This document shows, piece after piece, positions 1 to 6,795 of a stretch of 13,282 nt of DNA (positions are counted from its first letter, which is position 1; each line of letters starts with the position of its first letter). Source of the stretch: Bacteroidota bacterium (lineage in GTDB: Bacteria > Bacteroidota > Ignavibacteria > Kapaibacteriales > Kapaibacteriaceae); the NCBI GenBank assembly GCA_003488525.1, contig DNLG01000133.1:5995-19276 (forward strand), written 5' to 3'. Below the pieces are notes generated by a model, which searched no databases, had not been told where the DNA came from, and saw only the letters and a list, made by a program, of their open reading frames with translations. The translations under genes were made by a program, and so were the position numbers.

Positions 1-37
1 GGTACTGGGTACGGAGAGTTACAAACGTGGAGCAGTT

Positions 38-1141
38 TTGAGCATTCGATTTTTCTGGACGGTTCTGCTACTCATGGGCGCTGCGCGTCTTGAGGCGGTG
101 ACGCTCGACGAGATCGTCGCCCGGCATATTCATGCCAGGGGTGGACGCTCGGCGCTCAACTCCGTGCGTTCCGTCCACATGATCGCCGATGTGTCGACGC
201 AGTACGGTACGCAGATGACGATAGAACGGGTGATCCAGCGCGGTCGGAAGATGCGCGACGTCAACACCTACGAGGGGAAGACAACCATCGAGACGTTTGA
301 TGGACAGAGGTCGTGGCTCCTGATGATCCCCGAAAAGACTGCCACGTACCTTTCGACACACTCGGCTGATCACTTTGAACTGTTCGCAGACATAGATGGA
401 GAGTTCGTTGATGCGAGTGCAAAGGGGCTCACTGCTTCCTACGTCGGGTCGTCAAAGCTGGAGGGCGTTCCGGTTCACTCGATCAACATTGTCGACGCAC
501 AGGGTCTGCAACGAACGTACCACATCGATACCACAACGTATCTCGTCCACTCGGTAACGATTCTGTGTCGTGAGCATCCAAGCGAGGAGGAAACGATCCG
601 TTATCTCGATTACACGGCACTCTATGGCGTGGCATTCCCCAAGGGGTACCTGGTGCGTCAGGGCGGATCGGTGCTCAGCATAGAGATCCAGCACTGGAAG
701 ACAAACGCTCTTTGCGGCGACTGGATGTTCACGCCGGAAGCCGTGAGCGCTCCGGGTACGCTACCGGGAGTTGCCATTCGTGCGTCCAGCGCGCCGATGG
801 TGAAGAATGCCGACGGAAGCACGTCGCAGCTGGCTGATCCGCCGATTGATGATTCGACGATGATCGACGAAGAACCCACCTACAGCGACGAGCAACTGGC
901 AAACGTCGTCGTCTATCCGCTCGCCGCTCGCCTGAATGCCATTGAAGGTACCGTTCTGGTGGCGGTGCTTCTTGGACTCGATGGAAAGATCGAGCGTATG
1001 GCCGTTCTTGAATCACCCCACCCTCTGCTGAGCGATGCTGCTGCGTTCGGCGTATCGGCGCTGACGTTCACACCGGCGATGCTCCACGGAAGCCCCCTTC
1101 GCGTGTGGAAGAAGGTGCCGATCGACTTCCGGCTGCAGTGA
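38..1141 (+). CDS. Exported LolA-like / TonB C-terminal-domain fusion protein
   Basis: A 367-residue protein of unproven role, probably periplasmic or attached to the inner membrane. Residues 1-20 form a hydrophobic export signal ending in LEA. Residues about 22-235 resemble the beta-rich outer-membrane lipoprotein-sorting (LolA/LolB-like) family: an opening helix with HARGG, then alternating strands. Residues about 285-367 match the TonB C-terminal domain: YPLAAR, EGTVLVAVLLGLDGKI, then FTPAMLHG and a final VPIDF. The linker between them (about 236-284) is short and lacks the Pro/Lys repeats a classical TonB uses to span the periplasm, so energy transduction to receptors is doubtful. I kept the TTG at 38 because it gives a full signal peptide and has GTGGAG upstream. 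An ATG at 74 is the alternative. The frame is open to the window edge, so a start upstream of the window cannot be excluded. It converges with the FG-GAP gene, 25 bases apart. Confidence 0.8.
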   Translation: MSIRFFWTVLLLMGAARLEAVTLDEIVARHIHARGGRSALNSVRSVHMIADVSTQYGTQMTIERVIQRGRKMRDVNTYEGKTTIETFDGQRSWLLMIPEKTATYLSTHSADHFELFADIDGEFVDASAKGLTASYVGSSKLEGVPVHSINIVDAQGLQRTYHIDTTTYLVHSVTILCREHPSEEETIRYLDYTALYGVAFPKGYLVRQGGSVLSIEIQHWKTNALCGDWMFTPEAVSAPGTLPGVAIRASSAPMVKNADGSTSQLADPPIDDSTMIDEEPTYSDEQLANVVVYPLAARLNAIEGTVLVAVLLGLDGKIERMAVLESPHPLLSDAAAFGVSALTFTPAMLHGSPLRVWKKVPIDFRLQ

Positions 1142-1166
1142 TGCGGCCGTCGTTGCGAGGCTGATC

Positions 1167-4100
1167 CTACCGCAGCTGCAGTTGACTGCTGCACACGTGC
1201 CCGGCGGCATTACGCGTTACCACCAGCACCAGGCCAGAGAGTTCAAGGGGCACACCAGTAACACTGACGTCCGCGCTGCTCCAGAGAAGCCGACCCGTTA
1301 GGTCGTAAACATCAGTACGACCAGTGCAGGGCCCCTCACCGAAGTTTTCATGCACACCCGTCGTGCCTGCCGTCGTGAACATGGCCGCCGTGCTCCACTG
1401 ACCGGTCCCGGCCAGATTAAGGCCGCGAGCACGCCAGTAGTAGGTCCTGCCTGCTTTGAGTGGCGGCGTCCATGCCAGGCTTGTGTCTCCTGCCTTGCGC
1501 ACGGTAGATGTTCCGAAGCTCGCAAGCGAGTCGACCTCGATCTCATAGCCCTTGTCCACCGCCGCTGGACGTGTCCACTGAAATCGCGGACGGGTGGTCA
1601 CGCCCGTTGCACCGTCGGCAGGGAACACTGCCAGGGGCGAAGGGGGCACACCATACGTTCTGAAGCTCACCAGCGCAGAGTCGGATGTCATGGCTGAGCG
1701 GTACGATGCGCGGATGGAGCCGAAAAACTGTGTTGACGCGGTCAGCGTCGGCAGTGTCAGACTGGTGTCGCTCACTACCGTATCAACAACCATCAGCGGA
1801 GTCTTTGTGGCCATACTCCAGAGACGCACGCGGTAGGACGTCGTAAACGCGCCCGGTATGGAGTAGGTCGAGCTCGACCAGCGAAGCACGGTCGCCGTCG
1901 GCACGCTGGTGTCCGACAAGGCTGGTTGCAGCACCCTGGGCAATGCCGGCACTGGATCTCCAACGTGCAGGCTCCATTTGTCGGATTCGCCCGATGCACT
2001 GACGACCTTCCAGTCATAGAGGCCAGGGGGCAGATCGATCGTTGCGCGCCAACCGGTTAGGTTCTCACGGATGATGACCGGTGAAGATGGTGTGGACCGC
2101 GGAGTGATCTCCAGGCGGACGGGCGAAGCTGAGCTTGTGGCCCATACGAAGTCATCGGTTGACGCAACACCGACGCTGCCGCGTGCCGGCCGAAGATTCA
2201 CAGGACGCAGTGGCATGATGAGGCGACTCGTACCGTCGCTGACCAGTTCGACGTAACTGTGAGGAGCGATCCCCGTGTGCTTGGTCACGACGCCACCGGG
2301 CCAGTAAACTGTAATGCTGTCGACTGTTGCAGCGGCACTCAGGCCAACATGCAGGTCCTGGGTCATCTGTGACATTCGACCACCGCTAACCGTGCCCGGC
2401 AGCCAGCGGTGGTAGCGCTTCTGTCCGGCTGCGACAACCATCCGAGCCCCATATCCTGACAGGTGCTTACCTGCACGTGTGTCGCGCAGGCGCACCGTCA
2501 CCGATGCGCCGTTCTTGGGTAGATCATTGCGAAACAGCTTCACACTCTCGGTGCCGCTGGCACAGAGAAGATCAAGATCCCCATCGCGGTCGAAGTCACC
2601 GCGTGCGGCCGTCCATGCGCCATGGATGAACATGCCCGACTGCCAGGTCACATCACGAAAGGGCTTTGTCGGATCCGTCGAGCCAAGGTAGAGGTGCGAC
2701 GGACGATTGGCACCGGCTCCAAAGGATTCATAGGAGATCTGCCCGTGCCACACATCGAGAGAGCCGTCATGATCCATGTCGGCCATGCACAGACCGGCGT
2801 TCATCTCTTTGAACTTGATGCCATGCCAGTCGAGCACGCCGCTCGACGAAACATCGTACCAGTTGGTGAAGCGCGGACTGGATGCCGTTGCGGTATTTCG
2901 AAGAACAAGCGATGGATTGGAATACTGTGCTCGTGAATCAGGATGTCCGAGATTACCGACCAGCAGATCCACAAGGCCGTCGCCGTTCACATCGCCCCAT
3001 TCCGAACCCATTCCATGTCCGAAGTACTGTGGTTGCGTTGTTGGAATGCCGATCGCCCCCGTTGCCGATGAGACCTCGGTGAACGTGCCATCGCCGTTAT
3101 TGCGATACAGCCGATCGGGAGCAAGACGATATGTCGCCACGAAGATGTCCGTGCGTCCATCGCTGTTGTAATCACAGAGCGACGCACCCCAGGTGTCGTA
3201 GTATGGGGCTGGTTCTCCGAGCGCTAGCTTCGATGGTACCGTCACGTCCGTGAAGACCATGCCGCCATCGTTGCGCCAGAGCTTGTCCTGGTAGTATACC
3301 TCGCTGCCGTTGACCGTGGAGCGCCCATTGGCGATGAACAGGTCTAGATCTCCGTCCTGCTCAATATCAAGCCACAGGGCCGTTACCGTTGGGGCATTGT
3401 TGATGATCTTGGAATCGGCCGTGACGTTGCTGAAAAGCCCCTTGCCGTCGTTGCGCCAGAGCTGATCGTTCCCGAATCCCTGCGTGATAAAGACGTCCGC
3501 ATCGCCGTCGTTATCGACATCGCCCCATGCTGACGGTGCGCCCGGCAGCGGCAAGCTGACGGCGCGGAATCCACGTCCGCTGTCATTCTGAAAGAACCGA
3601 CCTGCGAGGCAGACGTCGTCATATCCGTCACCATTCCAGTCGACCACCGAAACCTGATCCGAGCGAAGGGGCTTGCCATCTGCGCCCAGAAGTCCCACTG
3701 CCGCTGTAACGTCGATCATCGTTGCGGCCGGGCGCATATCAAACGGACGGTCCACCACAACGCGCACCATGTAGTCGCCACGGGCCTGGTAGTAGATCCC
3801 CGGAATGTTTAGGAAGTTCGGATTCGGCGTGACCGGATCGTACTGAAACGAGGTTATGGGGGACTGTCCGTTGTTATCCTGACCCCAAAGCGGTCCGCCC
3901 GAGCGAACCACGTGTTGGATAACGATGCGGTCGGTACCGTCAAGCATGACGTTGTGTGCGGAGAAGTCGACCTCGACCCACCCTTTGCCGGTGACCTTGA
4001 CGTCGGCCTCCGCCAGCGTGTTATACGAAAAGCAGTACTGCGTCGGAGGGATCGTTCCCTCAGACGCGTCGCCGGTGATGCGAACAACGTCGGTTCCCGT

Positions 4101-4325
4101 TCCGGACGTGTAGTAGATGAGCACCTTCCGAACAATGCATGGCTCAGTCAGCGGCAGGATCACCGATTCCTCCCAGCCATCGTTCAGTGCCGGAGTGGCT
4201 GCTGCGGTGCCGTTATCCTTTCTAACCGTGTCGATGGAGCCGATGGCCGGCGTGGATACGATGCAGCCGACGATCAGCCAGAGGAACAGCCAGCGGAACG
4301 GAGCGACAGGTTTGGTTGATGTCAT
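1167..4325 (-). CDS. Secreted FG-GAP/VCBS repeat protein with ASPIC/UnbV domain
   Basis: A 1052-residue exported, probably cell-surface protein. Residues 1-30 are a signal peptide. Residues about 31-200 are beta-rich and I cannot assign them. Seven Asp-rich calcium-binding loops of FG-GAP/VCBS type follow: DWNGDGYDD (229), DVDNDGDAD (269), DIEQDGDLD (320), DYNSDGRTD (385), DVNGDGLVD (445), DMDHDGSLD (516) and DFDRDGDLD (577), consistent with a beta-propeller. Residues about 606-692 match the ASPIC/UnbV domain, ending in VYWPGGVVTKH. Three Ig/fibronectin-III-like segments cover about 705-988; the last has TYYWRARGLN. The C terminus (about 1004-1052) looks like the second half of a type IX sorting domain (VYDLTGRLL, then LSGLVLVV), without the usual NP-containing first half. 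The start ATG has AGGAGA eight bases upstream. The family occurs in adhesion-like and surface proteins; no ligand or enzyme activity can be read from the sequence. Confidence 0.9.
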   Translation of the reverse strand: MTSTKPVAPFRWLFLWLIVGCIVSTPAIGSIDTVRKDNGTAAATPALNDGWEESVILPLTEPCIVRKVLIYYTSGTGTDVVRITGDASEGTIPPTQYCFSYNTLAEADVKVTGKGWVEVDFSAHNVMLDGTDRIVIQHVVRSGGPLWGQDNNGQSPITSFQYDPVTPNPNFLNIPGIYYQARGDYMVRVVVDRPFDMRPAATMIDVTAAVGLLGADGKPLRSDQVSVVDWNGDGYDDVCLAGRFFQNDSGRGFRAVSLPLPGAPSAWGDVDNDGDADVFITQGFGNDQLWRNDGKGLFSNVTADSKIINNAPTVTALWLDIEQDGDLDLFIANGRSTVNGSEVYYQDKLWRNDGGMVFTDVTVPSKLALGEPAPYYDTWGASLCDYNSDGRTDIFVATYRLAPDRLYRNNGDGTFTEVSSATGAIGIPTTQPQYFGHGMGSEWGDVNGDGLVDLLVGNLGHPDSRAQYSNPSLVLRNTATASSPRFTNWYDVSSSGVLDWHGIKFKEMNAGLCMADMDHDGSLDVWHGQISYESFGAGANRPSHLYLGSTDPTKPFRDVTWQSGMFIHGAWTAARGDFDRDGDLDLLCASGTESVKLFRNDLPKNGASVTVRLRDTRAGKHLSGYGARMVVAAGQKRYHRWLPGTVSGGRMSQMTQDLHVGLSAAATVDSITVYWPGGVVTKHTGIAPHSYVELVSDGTSRLIMPLRPVNLRPARGSVGVASTDDFVWATSSASPVRLEITPRSTPSSPVIIRENLTGWRATIDLPPGLYDWKVVSASGESDKWSLHVGDPVPALPRVLQPALSDTSVPTATVLRWSSSTYSIPGAFTTSYRVRLWSMATKTPLMVVDTVVSDTSLTLPTLTASTQFFGSIRASYRSAMTSDSALVSFRTYGVPPSPLAVFPADGATGVTTRPRFQWTRPAAVDKGYEIEVDSLASFGTSTVRKAGDTSLAWTPPLKAGRTYYWRARGLNLAGTGQWSTAAMFTTAGTTGVHENFGEGPCTGRTDVYDLTGRLLWSSADVSVTGVPLELSGLVLVVTRNAAGHVCSSQLQLR

Positions 4326-4333
4326 GACGGGTC

Positions 4334-4358
4334 TCTCCTGAGATGAGGCCCTAATCTA
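4334..4358 (-). promoter_or_regulatory. Ribosome binding site and weak candidate promoter of the FG-GAP gene
   Basis: On the minus strand AGGAGA (4339-4334) lies eight bases before the ATG at 4325, a good Shine-Dalgarno site that supports this start. Upstream, TAGATTAG (4358-4351) matches the Bacteroidota -7 consensus TAnnTTTG with one mismatch and would give a leader of about 20 bases. No TTTG -33 element is visible. The ribosome site is fairly sure; the promoter is a guess. Confidence 0.4.
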
Positions 4359-4384
4359 CACCGACGAATTCACCTGTCACATCA

Positions 4385-4840
4385 TCACAGGGCTGAGATC
4401 GCTACGATGTATCGTTGAGCGATCAGATACAGCGCCACTGCCAGTCCGGTGACATTGAGCACCGGGAAGACCCATGCTATTGCCGAGGAGCCTGGCCCAA
4501 CCGGATGCAGGATCGCGAAGCTGCCGGTCTTCGGCGAAAGGTCATTCAGCTCCACCTTGGAGACCCGCACATCAAGTTCCTCACTGCGGCGAATAAGGAG
4601 CTTCAGTCGGCGCGTTTCGCGCAGATACTCGATGCCCCACAGAGAGAGCAGGATAAAATAGATCATGGTCTGCCCGGACCTGAAGTCGCGCAGCTGGTCG
4701 TGATCGATCAGCGAGAGCCACTGCAAGGCATAGATCAGGATCCAGTAGCATCCCGCAAACGAAAAACACAGTCGGACCAGACGTCCGAAGAGTGCATGCT
4801 GCGGGTCATAGACGGTAGTGACGGACGGGTGAAGATTCAT
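4385..4840 (-). CDS. Small three-helix membrane protein, function unknown
   Basis: A 151-residue protein I do not recognise. It has three hydrophobic segments, at about residues 21-44, 57-73 and 120-147. Between the second and third is a charged stretch of about 30 residues (LRETRRLKLLIRRSEELDVRVSK), helical or coiled-coil in character, followed by a short polar region. The frame stays open upstream to an ATG at 4876, but that start would lie inside the hairpin of the rpsP terminator. The ATG at 4840, just after the terminator's T-run, is therefore preferred. No Shine-Dalgarno site precedes it. There is almost no room for a promoter of its own unless it overlaps the terminator or lies in rpsP, so expression may depend on read-through. 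The FG-GAP gene starts 59 bases downstream on the same strand. The gene is probably real, because the membrane pattern is coherent and the frame is long, but no homologue family comes to mind. Confidence 0.65.
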   Translation of the reverse strand: MNLHPSVTTVYDPQHALFGRLVRLCFSFAGCYWILIYALQWLSLIDHDQLRDFRSGQTMIYFILLSLWGIEYLRETRRLKLLIRRSEELDVRVSKVELNDLSPKTGSFAILHPVGPGSSAIAWVFPVLNVTGLAVALYLIAQRYIVAISAL

Positions 4841-4849
4841 GGCTGTCGT

Positions 4850-4891
4850 AAAAAAAAGAAAGGGCGCAAGCGTCAAACGACGATTGCGCCC
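4850..4891 (-). terminator. Intrinsic terminator of the ffh-rpsP operon
   Basis: On the minus strand GGGCGCAA (4891-4884) pairs perfectly with TTGCGCCC (4869-4862). Inside, after one mismatch, CGTC (4882-4879) pairs with GACG (4874-4871) around a four-base loop. A T-rich tail follows (4861-4850): three T, one C, then eight T. It begins 27 bases after the rpsP stop. Stem, loop and T-run are all present, so this is a textbook rho-independent terminator. It ends nine bases before the start codon of the small membrane protein gene. Confidence 0.92.
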
Positions 4892-4918
4892 GGTAGGTTC
4901 ACGGTGTGATGCAGAACA

Positions 4919-5374
4919 TTATTCTGCGGCGGCTTCCTCTGTCGGTGCTTCTTCGGCTGCTGCAGCTGGGGCCTCTTCGACGACCGGAGCCTTGGCCGCT
5001 TCTTCCTTGGCCTTGGCACGGTCTACGCGCCGCTGCTTCAGGCGCTGATAGCGAGCCGTGGCAACTTCCTTGTGCTTGACAACGGCGGCTTCGATTTCTT
5101 CGGGCGTTGCACCCTTGAAAGCCATGTGCTGACGCAGAAGGACGCCTTCACGACTGAGGATCTGGCGGACAATGTCCGTCGGTTGTGCACCGACTGACAG
5201 CCAGTGGATGGCACGTTCGGTCTCGATAACAACATGCTTAGGTGTTGTCATCGGATCAACGTACCCAATGCGTTCAATAGATGCGCCGTCACGACGAGCG
5301 CGTCCGTCGATCGCAACGATGTCGTAGAAGGGGTGCTTCTTACGACCGCGGCGACGCAAGCGGAGTTTTACCAT
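4919..5374 (-). CDS. rpsP: 30S ribosomal protein S16
   Basis: Ribosomal protein bS16, part of the 30S subunit body and needed for its assembly. The N terminus MVKLRLRRRGRKKHPFYDIV and the following IERIGYVDP are typical of the family; the core covers about residues 1-85. Residues 86-151 form an extension: a basic helical part (HKEVATARYQRLKQRR) and then an acidic Ala/Glu tail. At 151 residues it is much longer than the roughly 80-90 of Escherichia coli, but extended S16 proteins are common in Bacteroidota and relatives. The ATG has AGGAGA five bases upstream. The gene follows ffh by 39 bases and is followed by a strong terminator, so the two form an operon. The rimM, trmD and rplS genes that often follow rpsP are absent here. 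Confidence 0.97.
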   Translation of the reverse strand: MVKLRLRRRGRKKHPFYDIVAIDGRARRDGASIERIGYVDPMTTPKHVVIETERAIHWLSVGAQPTDIVRQILSREGVLLRQHMAFKGATPEEIEAAVVKHKEVATARYQRLKQRRVDRAKAKEEAAKAPVVEEAPAAAAEEAPTEEAAAE

Positions 5375-5413
5375 GTGTTCTCCTGATGAGAAATGGTGGG
5401 GGAAAAATGGAAA

Positions 5414-6757
5414 TCAGCGGCGTGCTCCAAAGGGAAGATTTGGCATGCGGTTACCCATCATGTTGGCCATCTTACCCTTTGTCATGTTCCGCATCATCTT
5501 TTGCATGTCTTCGAATTGCTTGATCAGTCGGTTCACGTCCTGGATCGACGTTCCGCTGCCAGCGGCGATCCGCTTGCGGCGGTTGCCGTTGAGCAGGCGT
5601 GGGTTCTGACGTTCCTGCTTGGTCATCGAGAGGATCATCGCCTCGACGCGGCCGAAGGCCTTGTCATCGATTTCCACGCCACGCAGTGCCTTGTCAACCC
5701 CGGGAAGCATCCCGAGAAGGTCGCGAAGCGACCCCATCTTTTTGATGAGCTTCATCTGGTCGAGAAAATCCTCGAACGAAAACTCGTTCTTGCGCATCTT
5801 CTCTTCGAGCCGCTCAGCCTCTTTCTCATCGATCTGTGACTGGGCCTTTTCGACCAGCGTCACGATGTCGCCCATGCCCAGGATCCGCGAAGCGATCCGT
5901 TCGGGATAGAACGGCTCGAGCTGATCAATCTTTTCACCGACACCAACGTATTTGATCGGCTTGCCGATAACGGCACGGATCGAAAGAGCCGCTCCGCCAC
6001 GCGTGTCGCCGTCAAGCTTCGTCAGTACGACGCCGGAGAGTTCCAGTCGGTCGTGGAAGGCCTGGGCCGTGTTGACCGCGTCCTGACCCGTCATGGCGTC
6101 ACAGACAAAGAGGATCTCATGCGGCTTGAGCAGGTCGCGCAGATCCGCCACCTCCTGCATCATCTCTTCGTCGATGGTCAGACGGCCGGCTGTGTCAACG
6201 ATCACGTAGTCGCGCCCGTACTTCTTGGCATATACCAGCGCCTCAGCGGCGATCTCAGCTGGTTTAGCCCCTTCTTTAGAAAACACCGGAAGAGACATGC
6301 TCTGTCCGAGCATCTTCAGCTGGTCGACGGCGGCCGGACGGTAGATGTCGCAGGCCACCAGAAGGGGCTGACGTCCCTTCTTCTTCAGCGTGTGGGCCAG
6401 CTTGCCGCAGAAGGTGGTCTTGCCGGAGCCCTGAAGGCCCGCAACCATCACGATCGTCGGCGCCTGGGGTGCTGTTGCAAGGTCAACCTTGGACGAACCC
6501 ATGAGCGAGACCAGCTCGTCATGGATCAGCTTGATCATCAGCTGTCCGGGCAGGACGTTGCCTTTGACCTCGAGACCGAGCGACTTCTGCTTGACGTCGT
6601 CGATGAAGGACTTCACAACGCCAAAATTGACGTCGGCGTCCAGCAGCGCGCGGCGTACCTCCGTCAATGCTTCATTGACGTTGTCCTCGGTCAGCTTATT
6701 CTGACCACGGATGGCTTTGAGGGCGTACTCGAGTTTGTCGCTGAGTGATTCAAACAT
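5414..6757 (-). CDS. ffh: Signal recognition particle protein Ffh
   Basis: The SRP54 GTPase, which binds signal sequences of nascent membrane and secreted proteins together with SRP RNA and delivers ribosomes to FtsY at the membrane. In 447 residues it has the N-terminal helical domain (about 1-95), then the GTPase domain with P-loop GLQGSGKTT (107-115), DIYRPAAVDQL (137-147), DTAGR (188-192) and TKLDGDTRGG (246-255). The Met-rich M domain (about 322-447) includes RIAAGSGTS (396-404), which contacts SRP RNA, and a Met-rich tail (MQKMMRNMTKGKMANMMGNR). Length and all key motifs are normal. I chose the ATG at 6757 because MFESLSDKLEYAL is the usual family N terminus; a TTG three codons upstream directly follows an in-frame stop. 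No Shine-Dalgarno site is seen. It forms an operon with rpsP and has its own candidate promoter. Confidence 0.98.
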   Translation of the reverse strand: MFESLSDKLEYALKAIRGQNKLTEDNVNEALTEVRRALLDADVNFGVVKSFIDDVKQKSLGLEVKGNVLPGQLMIKLIHDELVSLMGSSKVDLATAPQAPTIVMVAGLQGSGKTTFCGKLAHTLKKKGRQPLLVACDIYRPAAVDQLKMLGQSMSLPVFSKEGAKPAEIAAEALVYAKKYGRDYVIVDTAGRLTIDEEMMQEVADLRDLLKPHEILFVCDAMTGQDAVNTAQAFHDRLELSGVVLTKLDGDTRGGAALSIRAVIGKPIKYVGVGEKIDQLEPFYPERIASRILGMGDIVTLVEKAQSQIDEKEAERLEEKMRKNEFSFEDFLDQMKLIKKMGSLRDLLGMLPGVDKALRGVEIDDKAFGRVEAMILSMTKQERQNPRLLNGNRRKRIAAGSGTSIQDVNRLIKQFEDMQKMMRNMTKGKMANMMGNRMPNLPFGARR

Positions 6758-6786
6758 TGCGGTCAACTAGGAAAAAGGGACCGCAA
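6757..6786. repeat. 8-bp inverted repeat between the ffh promoter box and start codon
   Basis: TTGCGGTC (6757-6764) and GACCGCAA (6779-6786) are perfect inverted copies 14 bases apart, with centres 22 bases apart (about two helical turns). One arm overlaps the candidate -7 box of ffh by three bases; the other reaches the A of its ATG. It could be an operator for a dimeric protein, or a hairpin that forms only in RNA reading through from the DUF4397 gene. It is not an intrinsic terminator, because the T-run is in the loop and none follows the stem. Confidence 0.55.
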
Positions 6787-6791
6787 AGATA
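6784..6791 (-). promoter_or_regulatory. Candidate Bacteroidota-type -7 box for ffh-rpsP
   Basis: TATCTTTG on the minus strand is a perfect match to TAnnTTTG, the -7 element known from Bacteroidota housekeeping promoters. It lies four bases after the DUF4397 stop codon and 26 bases before the ffh ATG, which would give a leader of about 20 bases. No TTTG is visible at the -33 spacing, so only one of the two elements is supported. Confidence 0.5.
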
Positions 6792-6795
6792 CACA

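Noticed and set aside
1133..1181. Pair of CTGCAG sites near the convergent gene ends as a bidirectional terminator
   Set aside because: Each is just a six-base palindrome, the loop between them is long, and there is no T-run on either side.
3270..3470. Near-identical 16-base DNA stretches (TCGTTGCGCCAGAGCT) as a mobile repeat
   Set aside because: They encode the same LWRNDG segment of adjacent FG-GAP repeats, so they reflect the protein repeat.
4841..4876. Upstream ATG at 4876 for the small membrane protein
   Set aside because: It lies inside the rpsP terminator hairpin; the extra residues are simply the translated T-run and stem.
6053..6748. 231-residue open frame on the plus strand opposite ffh
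   Set aside because: It mirrors the conserved GTPase domain of Ffh and has no domain of its own.
6758..6766. TTG start for ffh three codons upstream
   Set aside because: MFESL is the normal Ffh N terminus, and the TTG follows an in-frame stop with no ribosome site.
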